DNA of 64,000 bases, from NCBI GenBank assembly GCA_021462855.1, contig JAJTXQ010000014.1, positions 338,182-402,181 on the forward strand. Direction: 5' to 3'. Shown here piece after piece: positions 37,842 through 47,868 of the stretch. The position numbers were made by a program, and so were the translations under genes. Below the pieces are notes generated by a model that was not told the DNA's origin, did no database searches, and saw only the letters and a program-made list of their open reading frames with translations. How positions within the stretch are numbered: the first letter of the stretch is position 1; the number at the start of each line of letters is the position of its first letter. Origin of the DNA: Dehalococcoidia bacterium. GTDB taxonomy: Bacteria > Chloroflexota > Dehalococcoidia > DSTF01 > JACRBR01.

Positions 37842-39122
37842 TTGAAGTACCACATCTGGACCGTCGGATGTCAGATGAACGTCGCCGACTCGCGCAAGCT
37901 GGCGGCCGGGCTCGACCGCGCCGGCTTCACGGCGGCCGGCGCGATGGACGACGCCGACCTCGTCGTGCTGAACACGTGCTCCGTCCGCGAGCACGCCGAG
38001 GACCGGGCGATCGGCCAGCTCGGGCGGCTGAAGAAGATGCGCGCGAAGGGTGGCGCGTTCAAGATCGCCGTCATGGGCTGCATGGTCGGCCCGCGCGCCG
38101 ACGAGCTTCGGCGCCGCTTCCCGTATGTCGATGTGTTCGCGCGGCCACAGGAGTTCGCGCCGATCCTCGAAGCTGTGGGCATCGCCGACACCGGCGGCGA
38201 GTTCTGGCCGGCGACCTGGGCCGAGCCCGATGCCGTAACCGCGTTCGTGCCCGTCATCCACGGCTGCGACAAGTTCTGCACCTACTGCATCGTCCCCTAC
38301 CGCCGTGGACGCGAGCGCAGCCGCACCATCGACGATATCCGCGCGGAGGTCGAGCACTACTGCGCGCGCGGCGTCCGCGAGGTGACGCTGCTCGGCCAGA
38401 CCGTCGAGGCGTATGGTCACGACTTGCCCGGATCGCCGGACCTCGGCGACCTGATGCGCGCGATCCACGACACGCCCGGCCTGGCGCGCATCCGCTTCCT
38501 GACGTCGTACCCGAAGGACATGACCGCGCGCATCATCGACGCCGTCGCCGGGCTGCCGAAGGTGTGCGAGAACTTCAACATCCCGGTGCAGGCGGGCGAC
38601 GACGGCGTGCTCGCGCGCATGCGGCGGGGCTACACGCTCGACGACTACCTGGCGAAGTTCGCGCTCGTGAAGGACCGCATCCCGCACGCGGCGATGGTCA
38701 CGGACGTGATCGTCGGATTCTGCGGCGAGACCGACGAAGAGTTCGGGAACACGTACCGGCTCCTCGAACGGCTGCGCTTCGACAAGGTGCACGTCGCCGC
38801 GTACTCGCCGCGCCCCGGCACGATCGCGCATCGCACGCTCGCCGACGATGTGCCGGCGGATGTGAAGCAGCAACGCCTGCACGCCATCGAGGAGCTCGAG
38901 GCGCGCGTCTCGGCGGAGATCAACGCCGTCTTACTTGACACGGTGCAAGAAGTCCTCGTGGAGTCCGTGCGCGACGGGCGCGCGAGCGGTCGTAATCCCG
39001 CAGGCAAGCTGGTACACTTCACCGCAGATGCGAGCCCCGGCGACATCGCCGCCGTCCGCATCGAACGGACGTCCGCGTGGTCGTTACAGGGAACAGCGCT
39101 CCCCGCGTCGGTGCCTGCGTAG
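37842..39122 (+). CDS. miaB: tRNA-2-methylthio-N6-dimethylallyladenosine synthase MiaB
   Basis: WTVGCQMNVADS, HGCDKFCTYCIVPYRRGRERSR, LLGQTVEAYGHD; TTG start. Confidence 0.94.
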   Translation: MKYHIWTVGCQMNVADSRKLAAGLDRAGFTAAGAMDDADLVVLNTCSVREHAEDRAIGQLGRLKKMRAKGGAFKIAVMGCMVGPRADELRRRFPYVDVFARPQEFAPILEAVGIADTGGEFWPATWAEPDAVTAFVPVIHGCDKFCTYCIVPYRRGRERSRTIDDIRAEVEHYCARGVREVTLLGQTVEAYGHDLPGSPDLGDLMRAIHDTPGLARIRFLTSYPKDMTARIIDAVAGLPKVCENFNIPVQAGDDGVLARMRRGYTLDDYLAKFALVKDRIPHAAMVTDVIVGFCGETDEEFGNTYRLLERLRFDKVHVAAYSPRPGTIAHRTLADDVPADVKQQRLHAIEELEARVSAEINAVLLDTVQEVLVESVRDGRASGRNPAGKLVHFTADASPGDIAAVRIERTSAWSLQGTALPASVPA

Positions 39123-39124
39123 CC

Positions 39125-39247
39125 ATGTCATCTGAGTACGAATTGATCATCGTGCCGCTGCTCACCGGCGTGGGCGTGTTCGCTCTCGTCGGCCTCATCT
39201 GGAACCTCACCGAGGGGTACTTCGAGGGACGCAAGGATCGGCGTTAG
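39125..39247 (+). CDS. 40-aa single-TM protein
   Basis: MSSEYELIIVPLLTGVGVFALVGLIWNLTEGYFEGRKDRR* immediately after miaB; not in the ORF list. Confidence 0.5.
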   Translation: MSSEYELIIVPLLTGVGVFALVGLIWNLTEGYFEGRKDRR

Positions 39248-39251
39248 TGGC

Positions 39252-39917
39252 GTGTCCCCGCCCGGCCACTCGCTGACACCGCCGCTCATCGCGGTGGTCG
39301 TCGTCATCCTCAGCGTGATCGAGGATGGCCTCCGCGTCTTGCTCATCCACCGAAGCGCCGGACCGTTCCGCGACTCGTGGGCGCTGCCCGGCGGTCTCCT
39401 CGCCCCGCCCGAATCGCTCGACCAGGCGGCCGCGCGCAAGCTCGTCGAGGAGACGGGCGTGGGCGATGTGTACCTCGAGCAGCTGTACACGTTCGGCGAG
39501 TTGCCCCGGGGCGATGCGACGGAGCGAGGCGTCGCGGTCGCCTATTTCGCGCTGGTCCAGTCGGCGCAGGTGCGCCTGCGCGAAAGCGATACCTGGCAAC
39601 CGGCGTGGCACAACGTGCACGTGCTGCCGCCGCTCGCGTTCGGCAACAACGCCGTCGTCGACTACGCCGTGCGGCGCCTGCGGTCCAAGCTCGAGTACAC
39701 GAACGTCGCGTACAGCCTCCTGCCCCGGCAGTTCACCCTGAGCGAGCTCCAACAGGTGTACGAGGCGATCCTCGACCGCGAGCTCGACAAGCGGAACTTC
39801 CGCCGGCGCATGCTCTCGCTTGGCGTGATCAAGCCGGCGGGCGGCACACGCATGGAAGGCGCGCACCGGCCGGCCCAGCTCTACACCTTCGCCCGGCGAG
39901 AGCCCGTCACGATCTGA
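39252..39917 (+). CDS. Nudix hydrolase / NrtR-like Nudix-winged-helix protein
   Basis: WALPGGLLAPPESLDQAAARKLVEETG; C-terminal RQFTLSELQQVYEAILDRELDKRNFRRRMLSLGVIKP wHTH. Confidence 0.88.
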   Translation: MSPPGHSLTPPLIAVVVVILSVIEDGLRVLLIHRSAGPFRDSWALPGGLLAPPESLDQAAARKLVEETGVGDVYLEQLYTFGELPRGDATERGVAVAYFALVQSAQVRLRESDTWQPAWHNVHVLPPLAFGNNAVVDYAVRRLRSKLEYTNVAYSLLPRQFTLSELQQVYEAILDRELDKRNFRRRMLSLGVIKPAGGTRMEGAHRPAQLYTFARREPVTI

Positions 39918-39976
39918 GGGATGGCCCGTAGGTGCGGCGCGCGCGCCGTGGCCGCCGATTGCCGACAATACCGCTG

Positions 39977-41380
39977 ATGGAACGCACAATGACCGGCGGC
40001 GCCGCGACCGTCGCGTGGCCGCAGCGCGCGCTCGACGCGATCGGCGCCCGCCGGGCCGAGGCCTGGTGCGCCGCTGCGCTCTTCGCGTGGCTGCTGGCGC
40101 TCGGCGCGCTGCTGCCGATCGATGCCGACGAAGGCGTCTACACCATCATCGCCCAAGGGATCCTCGACGGGCGCTGGCCGTACCGCGACCTGTTCGACCA
40201 CAAGCAGCCGCTGCTCTACGTGCTGTACCTGCCATCGGCCATCGCCGGGATCGAGGCGCAGCGTGCGATCGCCGCGGCCTGCGCCGCCGCCTCGGTGCCG
40301 GCGTTCGGCGCGCTCGCCCGGCGCTGGCTCGGCGCACGGCATGCCCGCGTGGCGATCGTCGTCTACGCGCTGCTGCTCGCCAACCCGCAGATCGGCGTCG
40401 TGCGCAACGCCGAGGCGTTCCTGCTGCTCCCCGTGCTGCTGGCGCTCGCCGCGCCCGGCGCGCTGCTTTCGGGCGCGCTGCTCGGCGCGGCCGTCGCGAC
40501 GAAGTCCGTTGCCGTGCTGTTCCTGCCGCTCGTGCTCTGGCGCTGGCGCCGCGACGCAGCGCGCGCGACGCTCGGCTTCGCAGCGCCGCTCGCCGTGTGC
40601 GCGCTCGCGCTCGCACCGGTCGCCCGTGACGCGTGGGCCGCTGCCATCGCCTTCAACCGCGCATACGCCGCGGCCGACGGCCCCGCGAGGTTCGCGTCGA
40701 CATTCGCGTTCGATCCGATGGCGCTGTGGTTCTCGCTGCCGCTGTGGCTCGCTGCCGCGGCGGGGCTGCCCCTGTGCCGCTCGCCGCGCGTCTTCCTCCT
40801 GGCCGCGCTGTCACTTGCCGCGGTGAAGGCGCCCGGCTACGACTTCTCGCACTACTACGCGCTCCTCGCGCCGGCGGCGGCGATGCTCGCCGCCATCGCG
40901 CTCCTGCGCGGCGCATCGTTCCTGCGCGACCGCGACGGGCCGCTGCCCGTCCGCGCGGCGCGCGCGACGCTCGTCTCGATCGCGGCGGTGTGCGCCGCTG
41001 CCGCAGCCATCGTGAATGTCGCCGGCATCGTGTATCTCGCCGTCAACGAAGACCCCTACGCGGACATCGCGCGCGCCGCGCGTGCGCATCCGGGCGAGGT
41101 CTATGTCCTCGGCGAGAAGGGCCAGGTGTACGTGCTCGCCGGCCGCATGCCGGAGCGCCGCTTCTTCACGTCGATCCCGCTCGCGGTGCGCGAGGACTGG
41201 GGGCAGGCGGCGCAGCGCGACCTGCGTGCGTGCCCGCCCGACGTGCTCGTCACGATCGGCGACAAGCCGCTGTTCGACATCCCGTGGCAACGGGAGATCG
41301 TGGCGATGTACGGGACGCACGTCGCGTTCGAGCACGGCGCGGTGCACACCGCGCCATCGCCGGCCTGCGACCTGCAGTAG
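39977..41380 (+). CDS. Multi-TM GT-C (GT39/GT87-like) membrane protein
   Basis: LPIDADEGVYTIIAQGILDGRWPYRDLFDHKQPLLYVLYLPSAI and repeated TM segments. Confidence 0.75.
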   Translation: MERTMTGGAATVAWPQRALDAIGARRAEAWCAAALFAWLLALGALLPIDADEGVYTIIAQGILDGRWPYRDLFDHKQPLLYVLYLPSAIAGIEAQRAIAAACAAASVPAFGALARRWLGARHARVAIVVYALLLANPQIGVVRNAEAFLLLPVLLALAAPGALLSGALLGAAVATKSVAVLFLPLVLWRWRRDAARATLGFAAPLAVCALALAPVARDAWAAAIAFNRAYAAADGPARFASTFAFDPMALWFSLPLWLAAAAGLPLCRSPRVFLLAALSLAAVKAPGYDFSHYYALLAPAAAMLAAIALLRGASFLRDRDGPLPVRAARATLVSIAAVCAAAAAIVNVAGIVYLAVNEDPYADIARAARAHPGEVYVLGEKGQVYVLAGRMPERRFFTSIPLAVREDWGQAAQRDLRACPPDVLVTIGDKPLFDIPWQREIVAMYGTHVAFEHGAVHTAPSPACDLQ

Positions 41381-41384
41381 CGGC

Positions 41385-41927
41385 TCAGGCGGCCCGGGAC
41401 GCTTCCTCGGCCTCCGGAAACTCGGCGTGGCCGATGGTGCGCTCAATCTCGGCGGCGTGCTCGGCGTCGTGCAGCGCCTGCCACACCGCCCACTCCTTGC
41501 AGTTGAGCGGGCCGAGCGCCTCTTCGTCGTGCGTCCTCGTCAGGTCGGTCATCGGCCACAGCGTGTCGACGAAACTGTGCACCTTCTGCTGGGCATCGTC
41601 GAGCGCGAGGCGCGCCCACGTGAGCGAAGGCAGCGCGAGCGACGGCGCGTCGGACAGCTCCGGCGGCGGCTCGCCGAGCGAAAGGGCGGTGCAGACACGC
41701 GCCGTGCGCCGCTTGCTCGCGGCGAGATGGCGCATGACATCGAGAATGGAGTCATGCGCCTCGCCGGCGGTCCAGTTGCCCTGCTCGTCGGTCAGCGCCT
41801 CGACGGCGTTGATGACGCGACGGTGCGCGCGCTCGCTTAGCACGTTGAGCGCGATCGGCTCCTTGTGCCCTTCTCGGCGGATGACGGCGCGGAGTTCGGC
41901 GAGGGCTTCGGGACTGCGTTCGATCAT
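41385..41927 (-). CDS. DinB-like family protein
   Basis: LNVLSERAHRRVINAVEALTDEQGNWTAGEAHDSILDVMRHL...EWAVWQALHDAEHAAEIERT. Confidence 0.65.
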   Translation of the reverse strand: MIERSPEALAELRAVIRREGHKEPIALNVLSERAHRRVINAVEALTDEQGNWTAGEAHDSILDVMRHLAASKRRTARVCTALSLGEPPPELSDAPSLALPSLTWARLALDDAQQKVHSFVDTLWPMTDLTRTHDEEALGPLNCKEWAVWQALHDAEHAAEIERTIGHAEFPEAEEASRAA

Positions 41928-42067
41928 TGCTGCTCCTGTGACCAGGCGCCGGACGTGGCCGCCCTGCTATATCGTCGGCAGCACGCCCGCCGGCATGAAC
42001 CCGGCGCCGGGGGCTGGCACCCACAGCGGGTTCGGCGTACGATCGCGCGGCAAAGGGGAGGATCGCG

Positions 42068-42940
42068 ATGAACTCAACGAACGGCAGCCGCCGGGCGGCG
42101 GTCGTGACCGGCGCTTCGACCGGGATCGGCAAGGCGGCGGCGGTGGAACTGGCCGGCCGCGGGTTCGAGGTGTTCGCCGGCGTCCGCCGCGACGCCGACG
42201 CGCAGGCGCTGCGCGAGGCCGCCGCCGGCATCACGCCGGTCACGCTCGACGTGACGGATGCGGCATCGATCGCCGCCGCGCGCGCATCGGTCGAGGCGGC
42301 GCTCGGCGAACGCGGGCTCGCCGGCCTGGTGAACAACGCCGGCATCGGCGTGGGCGGCCCGCTGGAGTTCGTCGGGATCGACGGCCTGCGGCGGCAGTTC
42401 GAGGTGAACGTAATCGGACAGATCGCCGTGACGCAGGCGTTCCTGCCGGCGATCCGGCGCGCGCGCGGCCGCATCGTCAACATGGGGTCGATCAGCGGAC
42501 GCATGGCGACGCCGTTCGTCGGCCCGTACTCCGCATCCAAGCACGCGATGGAGGCGCTGACCGACGCGCTCCGCATCGAGTTGCGCCCGTGGGGCATCGG
42601 CGTATCGATCGTCGAGCCGGGCGCGATCGATACGCCGATCTGGGACAAGGCGCGCACCATGACCGACGAGATCGAGCGCGACTTGCCACCGGAGGGCGCC
42701 GCGCTGTACGCGAATGCCGTCGTCGCCATGCGCGGATTCCTCGAGGAACAGGCGAAGAGCGGCATCCCGCCGGAGCGCGTCGCGAAGGCGGTCGCGCATG
42801 CGCTGACGTCGCGCCGGCCCAAGACGCGCTATCTCGTCGGCGCCGATGCGCGGATGCAGGCGGTCGCGGCGGCCGTGGTACCGGACCGGCTGCTCGACCG
42901 CCTCGTCGTGAGCCAGCTGCGCCTGCCGCGGCGCCCGTAA
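42068..42940 (+). CDS. SDR family oxidoreductase
   Basis: VVTGASTGIGKAAAVELAGRG, VNNAGIGVGGP, PYSASKHAMEALTDALRIEL. Confidence 0.93.
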   Translation: MNSTNGSRRAAVVTGASTGIGKAAAVELAGRGFEVFAGVRRDADAQALREAAAGITPVTLDVTDAASIAAARASVEAALGERGLAGLVNNAGIGVGGPLEFVGIDGLRRQFEVNVIGQIAVTQAFLPAIRRARGRIVNMGSISGRMATPFVGPYSASKHAMEALTDALRIELRPWGIGVSIVEPGAIDTPIWDKARTMTDEIERDLPPEGAALYANAVVAMRGFLEEQAKSGIPPERVAKAVAHALTSRRPKTRYLVGADARMQAVAAAVVPDRLLDRLVVSQLRLPRRP

Positions 42941-42966
42941 CCGCGCTTGTTGGCGGAAACCCCGAT

Positions 42967-42995
42967 TTGTAGGCGCACCGGCGCGCGCCTATACT
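42967..42995 (+). promoter_or_regulatory. Predicted promoter of the T-box/ileS transcript
   Basis: TTGTAG 42967-42972, 17-bp spacer, TATACT 42990-42995. Confidence 0.55.
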
Positions 42996-43007
42996 TCGCC
43001 CAACAGC

Positions 43008-43262
43008 CGTGACGGAGACGAGTACGTCGCGCTGCGCCGCATAGCGAGTCCGGGCATGGTGGAAGCCGGGCGCAGGCGTCGCGACGGAAGATCCCTCCCG
43101 AGCTGGCCCGCCGAACGGCGAGTAAGCGGGTCCGGAAGCCCCCGTTAGCAGGGCAGGGCGTGTTGGCGCCCGGTGAGTGCCCGCCATCGCGGCGGGAACA
43201 AGGGTGGTACCGCGGGCTCCGCACATCGGCGCTCGTCCCTTCTCGGGACGGGCGTTTTTCGT
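43008..43262 (+). promoter_or_regulatory. T-box riboswitch (isoleucine, ileS leader)
   Basis: AGTA stem I motif (43021), GGTGGAA, candidate AUC specifier at 43091-43093, AGGGTGGTACCGCGG T-box at 43201-43215, terminator GCTCGTCCC/GGGACGGGC-GTTTTTC. Confidence 0.93.
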
Positions 43263-43288
43263 GCGCGCCGCACGGTCAGGAGTGAGCG

Positions 43289-46200
43289 ATGTTCGGACCA
43301 GTCTCGACGCGGCCAGCGTTCGTGGAGATGGAGAAGGCCACGCTGCAGTGGTGGCGCGACCGCGACATGATCGCCCGCTACATCCGCCGCAACGAGAAAT
43401 CCGAGCGCCGCTGGTCGTTCATCGATGGCCCGATCACCGCGAACAACCCCATGGGCGTGCACCACGCGTGGGGCCGCTCGTACAAGGACCTCTGGCAGCG
43501 CTTCCACACCATGCTCGGCGAACGACAGCGCTACCAGAACGGCTTCGACTGCCAGGGCCTCTGGATCGAAGTCGAGGTCGAGAAAGAGCACGGCTTCACA
43601 TCGAAGAAGGACATCCTCGCGTACGGCGTCGCGAAGTTCGTGCAGGAATGCAAGGACCGCGTGCAACGCTTCGCCGGCGTGCAGACGCAGCAGTCCATCC
43701 GCCTCGGCTACTGGATGGACTGGGACAACTCGTACTACACCAACTCCGACGAGAACAACTACACCATCTGGGCGTTTCTGAAGACGTGCCACGAGCGCGG
43801 CTACGTCTACAAGGGCAACGACTCCATGCCCTGGTGCCCGCGCTGCGGCACCGGCCTCTCCGAGCACGAGATCGTCACCGACGGCTACCGCGAGATCACG
43901 CACACATCGGTGTACGTGAAGTTCCCGATCAACGAGCGGCCGGGCGAAGCGCTGCTGATCTGGACGACGACGCCGTGGACGCTGCCCGGCAACGTCGCCG
44001 CCGCGGTGCACCCTGAGCTCACGTACCTGAAGGTCCGCCAGGGCGACGAGGTGCTCTATCTCTCGAAGGGCGCGGCGGCGAGCGCGCTCAAGGGTGAGCA
44101 CGAGGTGCTCGGCGAGGTGACGGGCGACGCGCTCGTCGGGCTGACGTACCGCGGGCCGTTCGACGAGCTGCCTGCCGCCGAGGGCGTCGCGCACCGCGTG
44201 ATCCCGTGGAGCGACGTGTCCGACGCCGAGGGCACGGGCATCGTCCATATCGCGCCGGGATGCGGCAAGGAGGACTTCCACCTCAGCAAGGAGCTCGGCC
44301 TCGGCGTCATCGCGCCCGCCGACGACGAGGGCAACTACGTCGCCGGGTTCGCCGGGCTCAGCGGCCGCTTCGTCGCCGACGACGGCACGCGCGACGCCAT
44401 CTTCGCATCCCTGCGGGACAAGGGCGTGCTCTACCGCACGCAGCAGTACCGTCACCGTTATCCGCACTGCTGGCGTTGCGGCACCGAGCTCATCTTCCGG
44501 CTGGTCGACGAATGGTTCATCGGCATGGACGCGCTCCGCCACGACATCGCCGAGGTGTCGAAGCAGATCCGCTGGATCCCCGACTTCGGCCTCGCGCGCG
44601 AGCTCGACTGGCTGAAGAACATGGACGACTGGATGATCTCGAAGAAGCGCTACTACGGCCTCGCGCTGCCGATCTACGACTGCCACGAGTGCGGCGCGTT
44701 CGAGGTCATCGGCAGCGAGACCGAGCTGAAGGAGCGCGCGGTCGAGGGCTGGGACGTGTTCGACGGCCACTCGCCGCACAAGCCGTTCATCGACGCGGTG
44801 AAGATCGCCTGTAAGGCGTGCGGCAAGCACGTCTCCCGCATCCCGGACGTCGGCAACCCGTGGCTCGACGCGGGCATTGTGCCGTTCTCGACACTCGACT
44901 GGCGGCACGACCGCGCGTACTGGGAGCAGTGGTTCCCCGCGCACTTCATCACCGAGGCGTTCCCCGGCCAGTTCCGAAACTGGTTCTACTCGCTCCTGAC
45001 GATGTCCACGGTGCTCACGAACGCGCCGCCGTTCCGCACCGTGCTCGGCCATGCGATGGTGCGCGACGAGCACGGCGAGGAGATGCACAAGAGCAAGGGC
45101 AACGCCATCTGGTTCGATGACGCCGCCGATTCGATGGGCGCCGACGTGATGCGCTGGCTGTTCTTCCGCCAGAACCCGGCGAACAACGTCAACTTCGGCT
45201 ACGGCCCGGCCGACGAAGTGCGGCGCGGGCTGTTCCTGACGCTGTGGAACACCTACGCGTTCTTCGTCACGTACGCATCGCTCGACGGCTGGACGCCGGC
45301 GCGCGCGGCGGAGGGCGACGCCGGCCGCACAGAGCTCGACCGCTGGGCGCTGTCCGAGTTGCACACGCTCGTCCGCGGCGTCACCGATGCACTGGCGGCG
45401 TTCGACGCGCTCGCCGCGACGAAGCTCGTCGAGGGGTTCGTCGAGGACCTGTCGAACTGGTACGTCCGGCGCAGCCGCCGCCGCTTCTGGAAGTCCGAGA
45501 GCGACAGCGACAAGCTCGCGGCCTACGCCACGCTCTACGAGTGCCTCGTCACGCTCACGAAGCTCATGGCGCCGTTCACGCCGTTCCTGGCCGAGGCGAT
45601 GTACCAGAACCTCGTCCGCGCGCACGACGAGGACGCCCCGGAGAGCGTGCACCTCGCCGACTGGCCGCAGGGCGACGCGTCGAAGATCGACGTGGCGCTG
45701 GCCGACGAGACGCGGCTCGTGATGCGCATCGCATCGCTCGGCCGCGCGGCGCGGGCGAAGGCGCAGATCAAGGTCCGGCAGCCCGTCGCCGAGCTGTTCG
45801 TGAAGCTGCCGACAACGATGGAGGAGCACGCACTCGAGCGGCTCGCGCCCCAGCTGCTCGAAGAGCTGAACGTGAAAGAGCTGCGCATCGTCCGCGACCA
45901 GACCGACTTCCTGCGGTTCGAGGTGAAACCGAACCTCAAGCTGCTCGGCCAGAAGTACGGCCGCGCCGTGCAGGACATCGCGAGGGCGCTCGGCGCGATG
46001 CCCGACCGCGAGCTCGGCGAGCTCGCGCGCGCCGTTTCCGCCGGCCGCGAGGTCGAGGTCGCGGGCAAACGGCTGGCGCCAGACGAACTGCTCATCAACG
46101 GCCGCGAGAAGGAGGGGTTCGCCTCGGCCGAGGACCTTGGCGCCGTGGTGATCGTATCGACCGAGATGACACCGGAGCTCGAGCAGGAGGGCCTCGCGCG

Positions 46201-46441
46201 CGAGATCGTGCATCGCATCCAGAACCTGCGCAAGGACGCCGGGTTCGAGATCGCCGACCGCATCCGCACGTACGTCGCCGGCGACGGCGGCCTGCGCGAC
46301 GCGCTCGACCGCTTCGACGCGTACGTGCGGCAGGAGACGCTGTCCGTCGACCTGAGCGACGCGCCGCCGCCGGCCGGCGCCCACCGCGAGACGGCGAGCA
46401 TCGACGGGCGGGACGTGACGCTCGCCGTCGAGCGCGTGTGA
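43289..46441 (+). CDS. ileS: Isoleucyl-tRNA synthetase
   Basis: FIDGPITANNPMGVHHAWGR (HIGH region), LIWTTTPWTLPGNVA (editing domain), DEHGEEMHKSKGNAI (KMSKS). Confidence 0.96.
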   Translation: MFGPVSTRPAFVEMEKATLQWWRDRDMIARYIRRNEKSERRWSFIDGPITANNPMGVHHAWGRSYKDLWQRFHTMLGERQRYQNGFDCQGLWIEVEVEKEHGFTSKKDILAYGVAKFVQECKDRVQRFAGVQTQQSIRLGYWMDWDNSYYTNSDENNYTIWAFLKTCHERGYVYKGNDSMPWCPRCGTGLSEHEIVTDGYREITHTSVYVKFPINERPGEALLIWTTTPWTLPGNVAAAVHPELTYLKVRQGDEVLYLSKGAAASALKGEHEVLGEVTGDALVGLTYRGPFDELPAAEGVAHRVIPWSDVSDAEGTGIVHIAPGCGKEDFHLSKELGLGVIAPADDEGNYVAGFAGLSGRFVADDGTRDAIFASLRDKGVLYRTQQYRHRYPHCWRCGTELIFRLVDEWFIGMDALRHDIAEVSKQIRWIPDFGLARELDWLKNMDDWMISKKRYYGLALPIYDCHECGAFEVIGSETELKERAVEGWDVFDGHSPHKPFIDAVKIACKACGKHVSRIPDVGNPWLDAGIVPFSTLDWRHDRAYWEQWFPAHFITEAFPGQFRNWFYSLLTMSTVLTNAPPFRTVLGHAMVRDEHGEEMHKSKGNAIWFDDAADSMGADVMRWLFFRQNPANNVNFGYGPADEVRRGLFLTLWNTYAFFVTYASLDGWTPARAAEGDAGRTELDRWALSELHTLVRGVTDALAAFDALAATKLVEGFVEDLSNWYVRRSRRRFWKSESDSDKLAAYATLYECLVTLTKLMAPFTPFLAEAMYQNLVRAHDEDAPESVHLADWPQGDASKIDVALADETRLVMRIASLGRAARAKAQIKVRQPVAELFVKLPTTMEEHALERLAPQLLEELNVKELRIVRDQTDFLRFEVKPNLKLLGQKYGRAVQDIARALGAMPDRELGELARAVSAGREVEVAGKRLAPDELLINGREKEGFASAEDLGAVVIVSTEMTPELEQEGLAREIVHRIQNLRKDAGFEIADRIRTYVAGDGGLRDALDRFDAYVRQETLSVDLSDAPPPAGAHRETASIDGRDVTLAVERV

Positions 46442-47865
46442 CCGCGCGCGACTCGTCGGGAGGCATGCCGTCCCGCGGTGCGATGCTCGCGCTGGCCGCG
46501 ATCTTCGCCATCGCGCTGGCGCTGCGGCTCGCATGGCTCGCGCAGACCGACACCGAGCTGCTGCCGATGTCGGACCCGCAGTACTACCACGCCACGGCGG
46601 TGAACCTCGCCGGCGGGCGCGGGTACAGCGTCGCCGTCGACCCAACCGGCGCGGGCTTCATCCCCGGGCCGGAGAGCGAGGCGACGGCGTTCTGGGCGCC
46701 CGGCTATCCGTTCGCGCTGGCGCCGCTGTACTGGCTCTTCGGCGACGACCAGCGCATCGCGAAGGGGTTCAATGCCGTCGTCGGCGCGCTGACGGTGCTG
46801 CCGGTGTTCTACCTGGCATGGCGGCTCGGCGGCGCAGGCAAGCGCACGCTCACGATCCGCGAATGGTCATTCGATGCCCCGCCTGCGGCGGGCGAGGCGG
46901 CGACTCGCGAGATGCTCGAGTTCTCCCGCCTTCCGCAGATGCGCGCCGATGCCACGGGATTAACCGCCGCAGCGTTATTCGCGGTCATGCCATCGCTCGT
47001 GTACTGGACGGCGTCGCTGTTCAGCGAGCCGCTGTTCACGTTCGGTATCGCGGCGACGCTGGCGCTCGCGGCGTGGGGGGGCGACCGCGACGGCCGCGCG
47101 CGCGTCGCGGCGTGCTTCGCCGTGGGCCTGGCGCTGATCGCCACATCGTTCGTGCGCTCGCAGGGCACGCTGATGTTCGTGCCGGTCGCCGTGCTGCTCG
47201 TCCGTTCGTTCGATGTGCGGGCGCTGCTGCGCACGTTCGCGCCCGTCGCCGCCGGCGTCGCGCTGGTCGTCGTGCCGTGGGCCATCCGCAATGAGATGGC
47301 AATGGGGCGGCCGTGGCTGATCAACAGCAACCTCGGCTACAACATGCGCATCGCGCACGCCGAGTATTCGACGGGCACCTACGTGCCGCCGGACGACCTG
47401 TGGGGCGAGCAGCCCGGCATCTCGTTCAAGGAGCGCGAGATCCTGTTCGACGACCTCGGCCGCGAGCGCGCGATCGAGTACGCGCGGGAGCATCCGGGGC
47501 GCGAGATCGAACTCGCCGCGAAGCGCGTCGGCTACCTGTCGCGCTCCGACGCCGAGGCCGCGGTGCAATGGTCGGAGAGCCTCGGCGCGACGCAGCTCGC
47601 GGCGGGCGATCGCGGGCTCTGGATCATGCTCGGCGACCTGTTCTGGTATCCGCTCCTGATCCTCGCGCTGCTGTCCCTGGTCGTGGTCCCGCGCACGCGC
47701 ATGGCGTGGGCGATGTGGTCGGCCGTCGGCGTGTGGGTGCTGCTGCACACGGTGTTCGCCGGCGAGCCGCGCTATCACGTGCCGGTCGTGCCCGCGCTCG
47801 CCGTGCTCGCGGCGGCGACGCTCGTGCGCGCATGGGAACTGCTGCCCGACGAAGAGCGCGCCTGA
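46438..47865 (+). CDS. Glycosyltransferase family 39-like membrane protein
   Basis: ALRLAWLAQTDTELLPMSDPQYYHATAVNLAGGRGYS...APGYPFALAPLYWLFG, multi-TM. Confidence 0.8.
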   Translation: MTARDSSGGMPSRGAMLALAAIFAIALALRLAWLAQTDTELLPMSDPQYYHATAVNLAGGRGYSVAVDPTGAGFIPGPESEATAFWAPGYPFALAPLYWLFGDDQRIAKGFNAVVGALTVLPVFYLAWRLGGAGKRTLTIREWSFDAPPAAGEAATREMLEFSRLPQMRADATGLTAAALFAVMPSLVYWTASLFSEPLFTFGIAATLALAAWGGDRDGRARVAACFAVGLALIATSFVRSQGTLMFVPVAVLLVRSFDVRALLRTFAPVAAGVALVVVPWAIRNEMAMGRPWLINSNLGYNMRIAHAEYSTGTYVPPDDLWGEQPGISFKEREILFDDLGRERAIEYAREHPGREIELAAKRVGYLSRSDAEAAVQWSESLGATQLAAGDRGLWIMLGDLFWYPLLILALLSLVVVPRTRMAWAMWSAVGVWVLLHTVFAGEPRYHVPVVPALAVLAAATLVRAWELLPDEERA

Positions 47866-47868
47866 GCG

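Noticed and set aside
43145-46645. 1166-aa minus-strand ORF over ileS
   Set aside because: Antisense shadow of ileS and its T-box; no domain content
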